DNA from: Meloidogyne chitwoodi | Taxonomy: Eukaryota; Nematoda; Chromadorea; Rhabditida; Meloidogynidae | NCBI GenBank assembly: GCA_015183035.1 | Contig: JACZZP010000001.1 | Location: forward strand, 1,798,001 to 1,862,000 | DNA length: 64,000 nucleotides | Direction: 5' to 3' | Part shown: piece by piece, positions 48,401 to 62,453 of the stretch | How positions within the stretch are numbered: position 1 is the stretch's first letter | How the letters are laid out: every line of letters starts with the position of its first letter | Program-made: the position numbers and the translations under genes | Notes under the pieces: generated by a model | Told to the model about the DNA's origin: nothing | Database searches by the model: none | The model's input: the letters and a program-made list of their open reading frames with translations, nothing else

Positions 48401-51400
48401 TAGTAAAATATATAGTTTAATAAATATTTAGTTTAAAATAAAAAAAAAGTGTGATAAGCCATAAAAAAAATTTATAATTATATTATTTTTTTTAATAAAT
48501 AAAATCAATGTAAAAATAATTTTTATTGAATGAATGAAGAAAAAATGTTAAAAAAAATAAATTATACATCATTTTTTAAATAAATTGTATATATATTTAT
48601 GTATATACTCTGATATTTAAATGCAATAAAAAAATGATTAAATACATATATAAAAAGGAATAAATATAAAAATAAATTATTGAAGGTGTTAAGATGAAAA
48701 AAATATTTAAAAAGTCAAAAATAGCAAATAATTAATTCATTAAAAAATATCACAATTATTTAACAAATTATAAATAAATAATTATGTATTGACATGAATA
48801 TTTTAATCAAAACTAGTTTTATTTTATCTTTAATTGTTTGGAAAAAAACAAAAAGCAGGAATTTGCATGTTTTTTATATTATTTTTTGCTTACAATTAGC
48901 CCTATGAGAAAATATATGAAAAAATCCTATATATAAACTTGAAGCGATGGAATAAAAATAATTAAATGTTAATTTATTAATTATTATCAAATATAATTAT
49001 CTATATACCTATTTAAATAATTATTTAAATATGTATATTATTTTTGAATTGAGCTTACAATTAGCCATGTGAGAAAATATATGAAAAAATATTAATAATA
49101 AATTAAGTGATAAAAAATTAATAATTAGTAAAATTATAAAGGTTCGAGTCCCCTTATTAGTGGTAATGATTTAAAATAAAAATTGTAAAAATATATATTT
49201 TTGTTTTCTATTAATATTGTAACATACAAAAAATATTTTTTCCTTGTTTTCATATAATTTTATCTCCATTTTTCTCGATTTTCACTTGTGAAACGCATTT
49301 TTTGCTTGAATTATTAATATCGCGTCACACAACTTTTTATTTTTCCACAAAAAAATCGCGAAACCGATTTTAAATTAAAAATTATACATTTTTCCTAATT
49401 TTGACAGGATAAAAAAATTTCAGCGGATATCTTAAGAGATAATCAACTTCAGCTTTTTAGAAAAATAAAAGGGTATACATAGAGACAGCGAAAGAAATAT
49501 ACAAAAAAATGCTGTAACATCCTTTTTCTTTTGTCGCCACTGAAACGGCTAAAAGTGACTGGTTAAATTGCTGTGTTAAAGGAGTGTATAAATATAAAAG
49601 CAATAATAAAATTATTAAATTTTAATATTTGTTCAACTTTTTCTTCTAATTCACACACTCTACTATGCTTGGGATGACTTCTATGGCGTCGCAGTTTTCA
49701 GTTGCCGGCAGGAATCCTGGAGAACAAATTGACTGGTAATCTTTTGTAATCTTTTAATATATTCAGTTTATCTCTTTATTTTCAGTCTGAGCGGGCGATC
49801 GTACACAATAGTGGAGAGCATTTCATATGGCGGTTATGGAGCTGTGTACAAAGTTAGGACAGGTCGAAATGAAGGACTACAGTATGCTATGAAAGAGGAG
49901 AAACGTAATCCTAAGCGGAATCATTTCAAGCTTGTAATGGAGATTAAAGTAAGATTCAAAATATTTTGATTTGAAATTATAATATCTATACATATTTAGG
50001 TACTCGAAGCAATCAATGGTTTAACGTCAGATAAACAAAAGCACTTCCCAATTTTGGTCGACAAGAGTGTTGAAACGCGAGCTTTTATGTTCATCGTGAT
50101 GACTCTACTTGGGGAATCTCTGGCTGATATCAAATATCGTCAATCGAACAAGATCTTCAGGTAGAATAATTAAAAAATTTGAATTAATCAATTTTGTTAT
50201 TTTCAGTATCAATACGGGATTGTACTGCGCTATTGAATGCTTGGAAGCAATGAGTGTTATCCACGACATGGGATTTGTTCATCGAGATGTTAAACCAGCC
50301 AACTTTGTACTCGGAATTCCTCGAAGTGCTTCTCAAAATATCGTCTATATGGTGGACTTTGGAATTGCCAGAAAATTAACAAACGAGAAAGGAATATTTT
50401 ATGCTCCTCGGACTAAGGCTAGTTTATAATATTCTAATCAATTAAACGATTCTTTTGATTTTTAGGTTAGATTCAAGGGAACCATTCGATTCGCTCCGTT
50501 GGCTATGCACAGAGGTGAAGAGTCTGGCCGGAAGGATGACTGTGAGAGTTGGATTTATATGCTCGCTGACATGATAAATAGAAGGAAGATCCCTTGGTAT
50601 ATGGAGGAAAATGTAGATGCTGTTAAGGATATGAAGGCAAATGTATTTGCAGATCCGTCAACTCTCTTCCCAGGCAATGAATTCAGCGAGTTCCGAAATA
50701 TTGTCGTCTATTTATCAAAGCGACACTTTGTAGACAAACTTGATTATGAATGGATGCGAGAAATGGTTCGACGTGTGGCAAAGAGGAAACGGTGTAATCT
50801 ACATCCGCCATTTGACTGGGCACGTTGAAAGAAGAATTCAGTGCAAAGGTTGTAAATGATATATTTGTCCTTTATTCATATGTAATATATATTGTATAGC
50901 TAATAAACCAAATATTTGTTCACATTTGTTAAAAATATGTATGTATGTATTAAAAATTAAATTATGTACTTAAAGTTACTTTTTCTTTTAAAGGAATATC
51001 ATGAATAAGGTTGTAAAAAATGAGATTTTGTCGTATAGTTTGTTTATCCAAGTAGTATATAATTATTAATTGATAAAAAAGTACCTTTTGCTTTCATCAA
51101 TAAATCTAGTAATGTTCGAGAATGATAATACTAATATGTGAATAAAAAAGTGATAATAAAATAAAAAATTTATTATTTCAACAAAGAATTAAAATAAAAA
51201 TTATTTTTTAAGAAAAATGCTTTAAAATTAATTTCTTTCAAAAAATTTAAATATTAAAAGAATTATTTTTTTTTAATAAAATTTCGAGTTCCATTAAATT
51301 AAATCCATTGAGGTCAAATTAATTTTTTTTATTAATAATAATTATGAAAGATATTTATTGGCTTTGATATTTTAAACACCTGCTGGACAAATTAGTGAAT

Positions 51401-54400
51401 CTCAATGTAAATAAATAAATAAAAAATAGATGCGCATTAATTGAGAAAAAAGAGGAATTAAAATATATAAAATGTTAATAATGAGAGAAAAGGATATCCA
51501 AAACCTAAAAATAAAAGATAGAAAAACGGGAAAAAAAAGAATAAAAAGAAAAGACAAAACTACTAAATATTCTTTGTTTTGATGAAAAATAACAAATACT
51601 CGGCTGGCCAAAAGATTATTTAAAAAGAAAATGAAAAAAAAGAGGAAAAGAAGAATAAAAAGCTAAAATAAACTAGAAGAAGATTATTATGTAACTAAAT
51701 ACTAAAAAATATAAATTATAAAAACTTTAAAGATTAAAGAATAAAAAAATAAATTTAAAATAATTATTTAAAAGAAATTAAAATTGTCAAATATTTTTAT
51801 AAATTTAAAATATTTAGTTAATTCACACATATTATATTTCTTTTAAAAAAATATTTATTATTAAAATAATAATATATTTAAAATATTAATAATGGCCAAT
51901 AAACTGACCATAAATGTTTTTTAATATTTTTAAAGGTCTGTTTTATTTTCTTTTCTTTTTTCTAATTAATTTAATATTTTAAAAGCTTTTAAACATAAAA
52001 GATGACCCAAAATTAATGGGCGCATATACTACTGGTGAGCACATAAAAAATTAGGTAAAGGTGAAAAAATAAATTTAATAAAAGGATAAAAAAATATACA
52101 AAAATATACAATTAAATATTTTGTATTTTTAATAAATGTTTTTATTAATTCTTAAATAATTCCAACTTTTGGTTATATTAAAAGATACAAAATGAATGTA
52201 TTTAATTATAATTTTAATAATTAAAAGAAAATAAAAAAAAAAAGAATAATTTTTAGTAAAATGAATGAAGAATAAAATAAAAATAATTAAAATATGTATA
52301 TAATTAGATTTATACAGAATGCGCAAAAGGTTTTTATTCCTTTTAAAAAGCATAAAAGAGGATTGTTATTTATTTTTGATTCTTTTTATTATAAATAGAA
52401 TGGGATTATTCTCTGTTTTTGGCAATTAAAATAATAATAATAAGCACTTGAAAAGGTTTATTATGGAATTAATATATATTTAAATATATATTTATTTATT
52501 ATTTTTTAAATAAAAAGGAAAGGAAAAAGAAAATGCTTATTTTAAATATTTAAAGTAATTTATGGGTTTATATATTTTAATCTTTAATATATACATTGCT
52601 TTTTTTTAGTTTTGACAAAAAAATTGTTTGAAGAAAATTTTTTTATTTACATTTTTATAGAATAAATATTTGGTTGAATCATAAAAAATTAAAATTGATA
52701 ATAAATATATAAAATTTAATTTTTTTTGAGAAATTTATAAGAAATAAATAAAACCCTTTTTTTATAACTCAAAAATTAAAAACTTACAATAATAGGTGTT
52801 GGGTCAATTGCTTGTGTATTTAGAGCATTTGCTTTATTTTCCATTGCTGCTAATCTTTCTCTAGCAATTTGTGTTTGTCCATTAAAAACTCCAAAATTTT
52901 GGCAAATATTATGAAATCGTTGTTCTTCTCTTTCAACTTGTTCATCAACATTATGGACTAAATCAATAAGTTCATCAAGTTTAGAAAGTGCTGTTGAGGT
53001 TAATAATTCCATTGGACCAGATTCAGCAATATGTTTTCCCCCAGCTATTAAAACATCAAAATTGAGTTTTCGATTGGCAACATATTGAGCAATTTTCTTT
53101 TTAAAAAAAAGATTAATTATATAAATATTTTTTAAAAATAACTGTTAAACGTTGTTCCCAATCTAATAAACTTTTAACAGGATGTTTAGAATAATTTAAA
53201 TGACGTTGTGCTCTTTCAAAATGTTCAATTGTTGACTGAACTTGTTGACCAAAATCTCTTATATCTTCAAGAGATTCAAACAATCCGTCTTCAAAAGTTT
53301 TATTAGTAGGAGATCTTTCATCAATTGATAATGGACTAATACAATAATTTTCTTCTTTCTATTAAAAATAATAAATTAATTAAATTATTATTTTTAAATT
53401 TACAATTATTTTTATATTTTCTTTATTATATTTTATTTTTTCTTCTTCTTGATATTTTTTGTCTAAAAGCATTTTTGTTAAATTTTGCCATCTACAACTT
53501 AAATTAGCCAAAAGAGGAGCTATTCTTGTTCCAAAATCTTTTCTTGATACTGTTAATAATGATTGTTGTTCAAAACGTTCTTTTATTGGTTTAAGTGAAT
53601 TTAACCTTCTTTAAAATATTATTTATTTTAAAAATTAATTATTTAAAGAGTCAATCCTTAAACATCAATGATGACCCCAAATTAAATGTTAAACAAATAT
53701 TTATTTAAATTAATTAATTTACTCATTTAATTGATAACTTGACATTTGATTTTGTTGTTCTAATTGTCCAAATTGTTTACCCAATTCTTTGGCTAATTCA
53801 TTTATTTCATTAAAAATTCCTTCAGGTAATTTGATACTTTCATTTAAAGGTTTTTGGTTATCAATTTCATTTTTTGTTATTATTTTCTGAAATATAATAA
53901 TTTTAAATTAATTTTTATTATTTATTTACATTCATTTCATTATTATTTATTATTTCATTCCATTCATCCAATTTATCTTTAAGTTTAGAATATCTTTGTT
54001 CTGCATTTTTAATAGAATCAAGTTTTTCTTTAGAGATTCTAATAGCTAAATTATTAAGAGAATATTCTAATTCTCTTAAAAAAAATAAATAAATTTAAAT
54101 ATTTTATTTTACTTTGCTTTTGCTATTGAATCAGTAGAAGTACGTAATTGTCTAGATAATTCATCAATTATTTTAATAATTCTTTGAGTAGGCTTTAAAA
54201 TATTAAAATATTCAAAAAAAAAATATTAAAAAACCTTTTCATTTTTATAATTATTATCTCCTTGTAATTTATTTTCTACTTCACATAATAATTTATCAAT
54301 TACAGCACTTTCTCTATTAAATTTTTCAATAAATTCAACTGCCCTTTTTAATCTTTGTATATTAGATGTTACTCTAATTTCTAATTCATCTACACATTTA

Positions 54401-57400
54401 CAAGACATTTCATCAATTTGAGAAGATAATTTAAGTGCTTGTTTTTCTTCTATTATACCTTCACGAATTAATATATCACGAATAGCTTCACAAGCAGAAC
54501 ATTCTGAATTTAATTCTTCTAATTGATTTTGAAGTTGTTCTAGATGTAAAAGACAAAATTCACAATTCTCTGCCTTTAATTATTAATTAATTATTTTTAA
54601 AAATTTAATTCATTCTTTATTTCTTATATATTTTGGTAGGGATATTATAAAAATTATTTAATAAAATTATTAACTTCAATTCCAGCTAAATCATCCATAG
54701 AAGACTCAATTTCTGCCAATTGTTGTTGAATATTATCAATTTTTTCAAATAAACCAATTGGCTTTTTAAATTCTTCAAATTTTGAGCGTAAAAATAAAAG
54801 TTGTTTCTTAAAATTTAAAAATTTTAAATAATTAAAAATAAAAACATTAGCATGATCTAGTTGAAGTTTTAAACGATCTGTAGATGCAAATTCTGATTTT
54901 GATTGATAAATATATTTATCCAATTCAGAAACAAGTTTATTATATTCAGTAAATTCTTTATCCATTTTCTATAAATATATTTAAAATAAATAATTTAAAT
55001 TATTAATTTACCTTAAATAAAGTTCCAGTCTTTTGTGAATCCTTTTAAAATAATTAAAAATAAAAAAGTTTTAAATAATAATAACCTTATATTCATTAGG
55101 TACTTCTAATGAATAAGTATCAGATGCAAGTCTTTGATTAAGTATTTGTTGAATATTTCTAAAATTTTATTAAATTTAAAAAATATTAAAAAAAAATTAA
55201 AAATTACGTTCCCCAATTATGCATTTGACAAAGTTTTTGTTCAAAATGTTCACAATGAGTAACAGCATTTCTTAATTGTGAACATCTTTCATTTGTTGCT
55301 TGAATTAAAATTTCTTTTTGTTTTGTTAATTCAATTAATTGAGGATCAAATTCCTTTTATTTTTAAAAAATTAATTAATTAATTATATAAATTAATTTAA
55401 CTGTAATTTCTTGTCTATAACCTTCTTCTTCATCTTCTCTTTCTATATAACCAATTCTATCAATTAAACGTTCTAAATTATCTAAATGTTCACTTAATTC
55501 TTCTGCATCTGTAGCTGATTCAAAACTTGTTTTTAATGCCTGTTCTAATTCTTTTAAAATTATTTTTAAAGAATTAAGCCAAAATTTTGCTCTTTTTTGA
55601 CTTTCTTTATTACAACAATTAAATAATTCCTTTAAAGAATTATTTTATTATTATTAAATTAAAAACATTTAAATTAAAATTTGCCTCTAATTCATTTTCT
55701 AATTGTTTCCATTGAATTTTTAATTTATTAATACGTTCATTCATTTGTTCTCCAGAGTTACCACTACTACTACTACCATTATTTATTTTCTTTGTATTAT
55801 TTAAAGTAATTTGTTCTAAAAGATTTAAAGTTTCTTTTTTTATTTCTTCTTGTTCTTTTAAAGAATTTTTTAAATACTAAAAAAAATTAATTATTATTTA
55901 AAATAATTAAATATTTACTTTAATTCTTTCAAATGTTTCATGTAAAGAAGATTCATCAATAAATAAATTTCTTTTTAACCATTCAATTTCTCTTTTAAAT
56001 TGATCTCCAATTTCTTCTAATTTAACAGCTTTGTGAATAGCTAATTGAGTTTTATTTATATTATTTACACAATTATTTCTTTTTAATTCTACAGCATGTA
56101 ATAAATCATCAATTGGACCAATCATTTCAATATCAGATTCATTTGAAGAAGCAATATAACGTTTATTACGTAATTCAACAATTATTCTATATTTTATCAA
56201 ATCATTTTATTAATAATTAACTTACTCATCACATTTTTCTAATTGTTTAGAAAGTGGTTTTAAATCACCAGGAATACATTCTTCATTTAAATTTAATTCT
56301 TTTTCCTTTTCTTTTAACCATTTTGTCCATTCATCATTTTTAAAAATATTTTCAGTATTTAATTCTTCCTTTTCATCAAGTAATTTCATTCTAAATTTTA
56401 ATTAATATTCTTAAAAAATATTAATTAATTTATTTAATTACCTTAAAGTTTCAGATTCATTTAAAGGTAATGGAGGAGAAGAAGAAGATAGTTTAATATT
56501 ACTACTAGTACTTGGTATTAAATATTCATCTTTTAAATTATTATCTTCTTGTTTTAATTGAACAGTAGTTGTTCGTGGTGAAAGTCTTGAACCTATTTGA
56601 GGAGGTCTAATTTTTTCTTCTTCTTTTTCTTCTTCTTCTAAATCACTTATTTTATCAATTTTATTTAATAAAGAAATCATTCTTTTTTCTAATTCTAATA
56701 ATGCTTTTGTTTCATCAGAAGAAAGTTTAGCCTAAAAAATTCTTTGAAAAAATTAATTTTCTTAAAGAAAATTTCATTAAATGTGAATTTTTTTAAATTT
56801 TTTCAAGTTTTTTTAAATCCAACCAATCTCTTTAAATGACTTAAATGTGCTTGTTGTTCACCCAATTGTTTTGCAATTTTAGCAATTTTATCAAAACGTT
56901 CATTTGATGGCATTTGTGGAGGTAATTCATCTAAATATTTTTGTGAAGCATTTAGCCATTCATCCAATTGTTCAATCATTAAAAAAATTCTATTTTGATT
57001 TGATTGATTTGTTGAATGTTTTTGTTGTCTTTCAGGTGTTTTACTTGGACTTTTTAATAAAGGTTCTGGTTTAGATAAATTATTTAGAATTTTACTTAAA
57101 GTCCCAACAATTTGTGACCAACGTGACCTTGAAAATATTTAAAAGAAGAAAGAATAATTGATTTTATTTTTTAATTTTATTACTCACATAAATTCATCAA
57201 AAATTTCATTGACTGCATGTAATTGTTTTGAATTTAATTTGACACGATTATGCAAAAATTCAAGCTAAAAATTATTTGATAAATTAATTTTTAAATAAAT
57301 AATTAAAAGTTTTTTACTCGAAAAATGTAAATAAAAAAGATGAATATATTTTAATTATTTATTTATTTACTTGTATTTGAAGTTTAGTAACAAAAGGTTC

Positions 57401-60400
57401 CATATCTTTAATATCATTTAACTTTTTTTGACAATTAAGTATTTCTTGTCTTTGAGGTTTTTTAATATTTTCATTTTCTTGTTGTTGTTTTATTATTTCT
57501 GTTTGTGTCCATTCTATTAAAGGTTCAAGTTTTTGATTTAATGAATTAACTTTTTGAATAAATTGATTTAATAATATTTTAATATTTTTTTCTTCTTCTT
57601 CATTATTTTGATTTACTAAAAAATAATAATAATTTAATTAAAAATATATTTATTTATTTACTTATATTAATTTCTTTTATATTATTATTATCTTCCTCTT
57701 CAAATCTAAATTCTTTTTTTACAGGTCCTTCTTCTGTTTCTTCAATAGTTAAATGTTCTGACAGAGGTAATTGAAGTAATTTTCTTTTCTTTGCAGCTGA
57801 TTGAGGTGATTCTGAACCTTTACGACTCTCATCTACTGAATAAATTGTTTCTAAAGTTATTTTTCTTCTTGGCTGTTCAGATTCATCAAAAATTTCTGAA
57901 GAAATTGGAAGTTCATTTGTTTGTATTTTTACTTTTCCTGATTGAATTAACTAAAAAAAAAATAAATTCAAATTAAATTTTATTAAATATTTATTTTATA
58001 AATTAATATAATTATTAATTAATTTAATAACCATTTCTGAATTTTCTTCCAATTTTCTTAAAATTCCATTACGTATATTATTTATATTATTTAATTTCTC
58101 ATAAACATTTTGTGAGGCACTTAAATTCTTTCCTTTATCAAATCGATTTGCCAATTCTATACAAATTTTTGAGAAATGATCAAAAGATTCTTTTTGACTT
58201 TCCAAAGTCTAAAATTTAATTTTTAAATTTTTTAAATTATTATTTTTTTACCTTTTCCATTAACCGAAGAATTTCCAAATAATTTTGAACTTCTTCTTCT
58301 GTATTTAATTCATTTGTTGATTTTAATTTATTTATAATATCTTCTTTTTCATTTAAAAATTCCAACATTTCATTACTTAATTTCTCATATTTTTCTAATA
58401 AATCACCTAATCCATCAAGTAATTTTATATGTAAATTAATTATTTCTAAAAGTTTATTCCAACGTTTGTCTACCTTTTTTTAATTAAAAAAAAAATTATT
58501 AAAAAAATAAAAATATTTTAATTTAATATACCTGTTTAACTAAACTTTCTAAATATTGTTCAGAAGATTCTTTTTGTTTTTGTTGAGTATTTTGATCAAC
58601 AACTTCAACAAAAAAAGAAAGTTTTTCAAAAGCAATTTGTTTTTCATCCATTAGACGTTTTAAAGCCCCAGCCTCAACACGTTGTTTAAGGCAAATATCA
58701 ACATTTTCAGCAAGAGGACATAATTGCTGTCTTGATCTCTTTTTTTTATTTATTTTAATAAAATTAATTTAATATTTTAATTACCCTTTCAATTATTTCT
58801 AACCATTCAATAAGTTCATTAAGATGTAATCTTTGTATATTCTCAATTTGTTTTTGAAGAATTGTTTGTCTTTCCATTGCTCCAGTTTTTATTAATTCCC
58901 AACGAGATTGTACAGATTGAAGTTTATTAATAATTTTTGAAGATTGTTCTTGATCTTCTAATCGTTGACTTAGATAATGTCCTCTTAAAGAAATAATTTA
59001 AAAATAAATAAATAAATAAATAAACCTATGTAAAACACGTCCAACACTTTCTTGACTTTGAGTTAATGATTGCATATATTTTTCATGTTCATTAAACTTT
59101 TCTTTAGCAATTTCAAGAGTTAATATTTCATTTTCATTTATTTCTGTTTCAGATATTAATTCTAATTCTTGTTCAGCTTCTATAATTTTTTAAAATTATT
59201 TTTTAATATATTTAATTAAATAAATAAATACACTATTAAATAATTAATTAATTAAAATATATTTATTTTTAACCATTTAACCATATTAAAACTTGTTGTA
59301 AATAATCTTCAAATTCTTGTAATAATTCTTCTGGTTTTCTTCTACTTCTTGATGTTCTACTAGATGAACAACTTGAAGATTTACGTGAACGCATTCCTCC
59401 AATTTCATCATTATTATTATTATTATTAGATTGCGGTAATGTAAATTGTGTTAAAAATTTAGGTGATAATTGTTGTTGATATTCTTTTGGAGAATAATTT
59501 AAATTAGGTAATGTTTGATTTGAAGGGATAACTTGTGGAAGAGGAGGTAATAATTGTAAAGGACGATAATTATGTGATGAAGTTAATTGTTGTTGTTGTT
59601 GCATTATAAGCATTGGAAGTTGTGATGTTGATGATTGTATAATTGAAATAGGTAATTGTTCTTTTTGTTGAAATTCTATTTGTTTTTGATGTTCAAGTAA
59701 TTGAGCTTGATTATGTGATTGTTTAGCTAAAGGGGAAATAACTGTAGTAGTAGTAGTTGATGGAATTGTTTGTAATAATGGAATAAATGCTTTAGATGAT
59801 TGAGAATTTGGATGTTGTGGGGGTGTTAACATATTTGCCTTTTTTATAAAATAAAAGTTATTTTTATTTTAAAAATACTTGTATAATTCTTTGTAGAGGA
59901 TTTCCTCCAGGATATGGAGGTGCTGATGCAACTGAATTGCTTGAATCAGAAAGATTAGCTGACTGAGCAAGAGTTTGTTGTTGAGCATAAATCACTGGAA
60001 TTTGGACAATTGCTAAAAATTTAAATATTTTTCAAATTATTTATGGAACAATTAAATATTAATAGTTTTCAATAATAACTCTCTTTGATATTTAAATAAT
60101 ATATTTTTAGAATTAAATAAAAATACCCTGAGCAATAGAATGTCTTGAAACTGGAAATTCAGATAATAATTGTTGTTGTTTTTGTTGTATTTGTGAATGA
60201 ATAAATGATTCTGGAAATGAAGTTATAGTTTCAATTTTTGGTTCTGTTGTTATAGTTGTTTGTGGAATATTATTATTTATTTGTTTTTGAGCACTAGAAG
60301 GAGTACTAGGGGCACTAGTACTTTCATTTCCAATTTTATTAGTTACTGACCCTCTTCTTGTTGATGGTATTTTTTTTGGATGTGTTGATGATTGACACAT

Positions 60401-61865
60401 TCCAAGATATAGCTATTTAAATATTATTGTTATTATTGTTAAAGTTATTCAAGTTTATTTTCTCTTTTTATGTTCTCTCAAGTAAAAAGGAATAAGATAA
60501 TAAAATAAATAAAAATGTTTTCTAAATTAATTACCATCATTAAATAACAAGAAACACTTTTCATGTCCAAATGTTCACTATAAAATTCTTTTGGTTGAAT
60601 AAGCTTTGGAACACGAAAATGTCTTCTTGCAAGACTAAGTGCATTTTCAATTCTATCTTCACCACGAAGTTCACTAATTTCACTTAAATCAATTAAAGAA
60701 TCATCAAATGATTTAATTAAAATATTTATTGCCATTCCATCACGAAATGATGAAGTAAAATCATTAATAATAACATCAGGATAAGAAGATATTGCATCAA
60801 GACACCTATTTATTTATTTATTTTTAAATATTTTATTTATTTTTTACCATTCCTTAAGTGCTTCAACCATTTTTTGTTCATTAGAAGGTGAAGGAGCAAA
60901 TTTTTCCCAAAATATTTGTATTAATTGCCAACACATTGTTAAAAGTGCTTTTTGATTACCAGATAATAAATCATTGACTGAAATTTGAAAAAGACGATCA
61001 TCTGGATCATCAGGTACCATTGCATGAAAAATAGCATCAATATCATCTGCTTCATTTTTACCACTTAAAGCCTTTAAAATATTTTTAAATTTATTAAAAA
61101 AAAAAATTAAAAAAACTTACTACAGGTACTCCAAGTATTAAAGTTGCAAATTTTGAAAGATATTTGACATCAGCAATTTCTCTAAAATTAATTTTTTTTT
61201 AAATTATGTAAACAAATTTATTAAAAATTGAATATATTATTTAATAAATACCTTAACTCTTGTAAATCTCCATCAATAATTGAATTAGCCCATCTTAAAA
61301 ATACAGCTTCTTTTATCTAAATAATTTTTTTATTAAAGGTTAACTACTTTAATTATAAGAATATAACAATTTAAGGATATCCTTATAATTATAGGACAAG
61401 ACAAATAAAGAGTATGAGATGACATAAATGAGATTATTTAACAATAACGAAACTTTTAGCAAATTTATCTGTTAGGAAACAATAATTAAAACAATCTCTA
61501 GGACGGACATTATTATTGTTTTAAATATTAATTTTTAAAATGTTATTAAAAATTGCTATTGACTCATTTACTAAGAATTAATTGTTCTAACTCTATTTAT
61601 AATAAGAGTTATAATAAATGTAATAATATTAATTAACCTCATATTTTTCATCTTTATCAGGTTTACGTTCCTTTTTTGATTCCTTTGGTGGAGTTCCTTA
61701 AAAATTTATTTAAAAATAATTAAAAAAAACAAATGCTAATTTATTTTTAATTCCTTCTTCAAGACTTGTTATTTAGAAATATTATTAATTTAAAAGATAT
61801 ATTTATTAAAATATTATTATTTAATTTTTACCTTTTGTTCCTGCAGAACTTCCAGAAAATAACAT
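39472..61865 (-). CDS. dys-1: Dystrophin (DYS-1-like), complete gene over 22 kb
   Basis: Links actin to the dystroglycan complex in muscle. It starts [12 protein letters not shown] (61865 downward), then tandem calponin-homology domains: [37 protein letters not shown] (CH1 end), [36 protein letters not shown] (CH2, about 60520-60808). A Gln/Ser/Thr-rich linker (59269-60400) follows, then a long chain of spectrin repeats (about 43000-59200). A charged low-complexity insert at about 47057-47641 interrupts the rod. The C-terminal signature is intact: WW domain VEPPWQRAI with PYYI and [12 protein letters not shown]-hand region [20 protein letters not shown] zinc finger [20 protein letters not shown] and [10 protein letters not shown], ending [21 protein letters not shown]; and the final coiled coil [20 protein letters not shown]. 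The stop is at 39472. Exons are separated mostly by 40-100 bp introns. The intron 48173-52787 hosts another gene. Confidence 0.93.
49594..51122 (+). repeat. Duplicated segment, unit 2 (kinase locus in dystrophin intron)
   Basis: Counterpart of 4266-5818. Exons, introns and 3' flank are conserved with scattered single-base changes and a few indels in the 3' flank (for example ATATAT inserted after TGTAAT near 50885). No target duplication or terminal repeat is visible at its edges. Confidence 0.92.
49665..50828 (+). CDS. TTBK/CK1-like protein kinase, copy 2 (nested in dystrophin intron)
   Basis: Five exons: 49665-49735, 49786-49948, 50000-50160, 50207-50417, 50466-50828. All catalytic motifs are identical to copy 1 ([21 protein letters not shown]), so it should be active. 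Differences from copy 1: the second residue Leu for Phe, [10 protein letters not shown] for EAVNRLTSDK, and in the activation segment [11 protein letters not shown] for LTDPDGIVNAP. The GC-started fourth intron (50418-50465) is retained. Its 5' flank beyond 49594 is unrelated to that of copy 1, so expression may differ. Transcription would run against the host dystrophin gene. Confidence 0.93.
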
Positions 61866-62453
61866 TTAAAATAATTAATATTTAATTAATTTTTGTTCTT
61901 TTTTAAAATAATAATTATATTAAATTTTAAATATAATATATTTAATGAAAAAAATAAAATTAATTAAAAATATTTTTTCAAAATATTTTCATGAAAAAGT
62001 AATTACTTAAAATATTTATTTTTTTGAACGATCAATCGAAATTCTCGTGAAAAGCGACAAAAAAACAATGAAGCCATATTTTTATTTTTTACTAAAATAT
62101 ATTTTTTACTTTAATTTCTTAAAGTATTTTTTTGTTTGTGTCACCTGTTCATTCCTTTTTCAAAAAAACAAAAAACAAATTTATTGGATAAAAAATATAT
62201 TATATATTTAGAAAAAGAAGGACAAACTATTTTTAATGGAAATGTAAAGGAAGAAATTATTAAAAATTGAAAATAAATATTTTTTTTAAGTTTTTTCATG
62301 TAATTGTTTTAAAAAGTAATATGATCTTTATTTTTTTTTAAAATCTTTTTACATTTTGCACAAATAAAATATAAATTGATTTTTACATTTTAGCAACATT
62401 TTTTTTTTAAAATAAATTAAAAAGAAATTTTGAAGAGGAAAATAATTAAAAAT
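61866..62453. promoter_or_regulatory. Upstream region of dystrophin
   Basis: About 590 bp of AT-rich DNA between the dystrophin start and the stop of the upstream same-strand gene. It must carry the dystrophin promoter or a trans-splice acceptor; I cannot point to a specific site. Confidence 0.35.

Larger units (their letters stand above)
48173..52787 (-). other. 4.6-kb dystrophin intron hosting an antisense-strand kinase gene
   Basis: By far the longest intron of the gene; the donor GTAAGT is at 52782-52787 and the acceptor TTTTTATAG ends at 48173. It contains kinase copy 2 (49665-50828, opposite strand) in a duplicated block of about 1.53 kb. The remaining 3 kb is AT-rich. A roughly 38-bp direct repeat (GCTTACAATTAGCC...GAGAAAATATATG) occurs at 48888-48925 and 49053-49090. 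No other gene is visible. Confidence 0.85.

Noticed and set aside
49141..49151. GGTTCGAGTCC, an exact tRNA B-box-like sequence
   Set aside because: The flanking bases do not form a T-stem, D-arm or acceptor stem, and the upstream 60 bases are nearly pure A/T. No tRNA can be folded; at most it is a relic.
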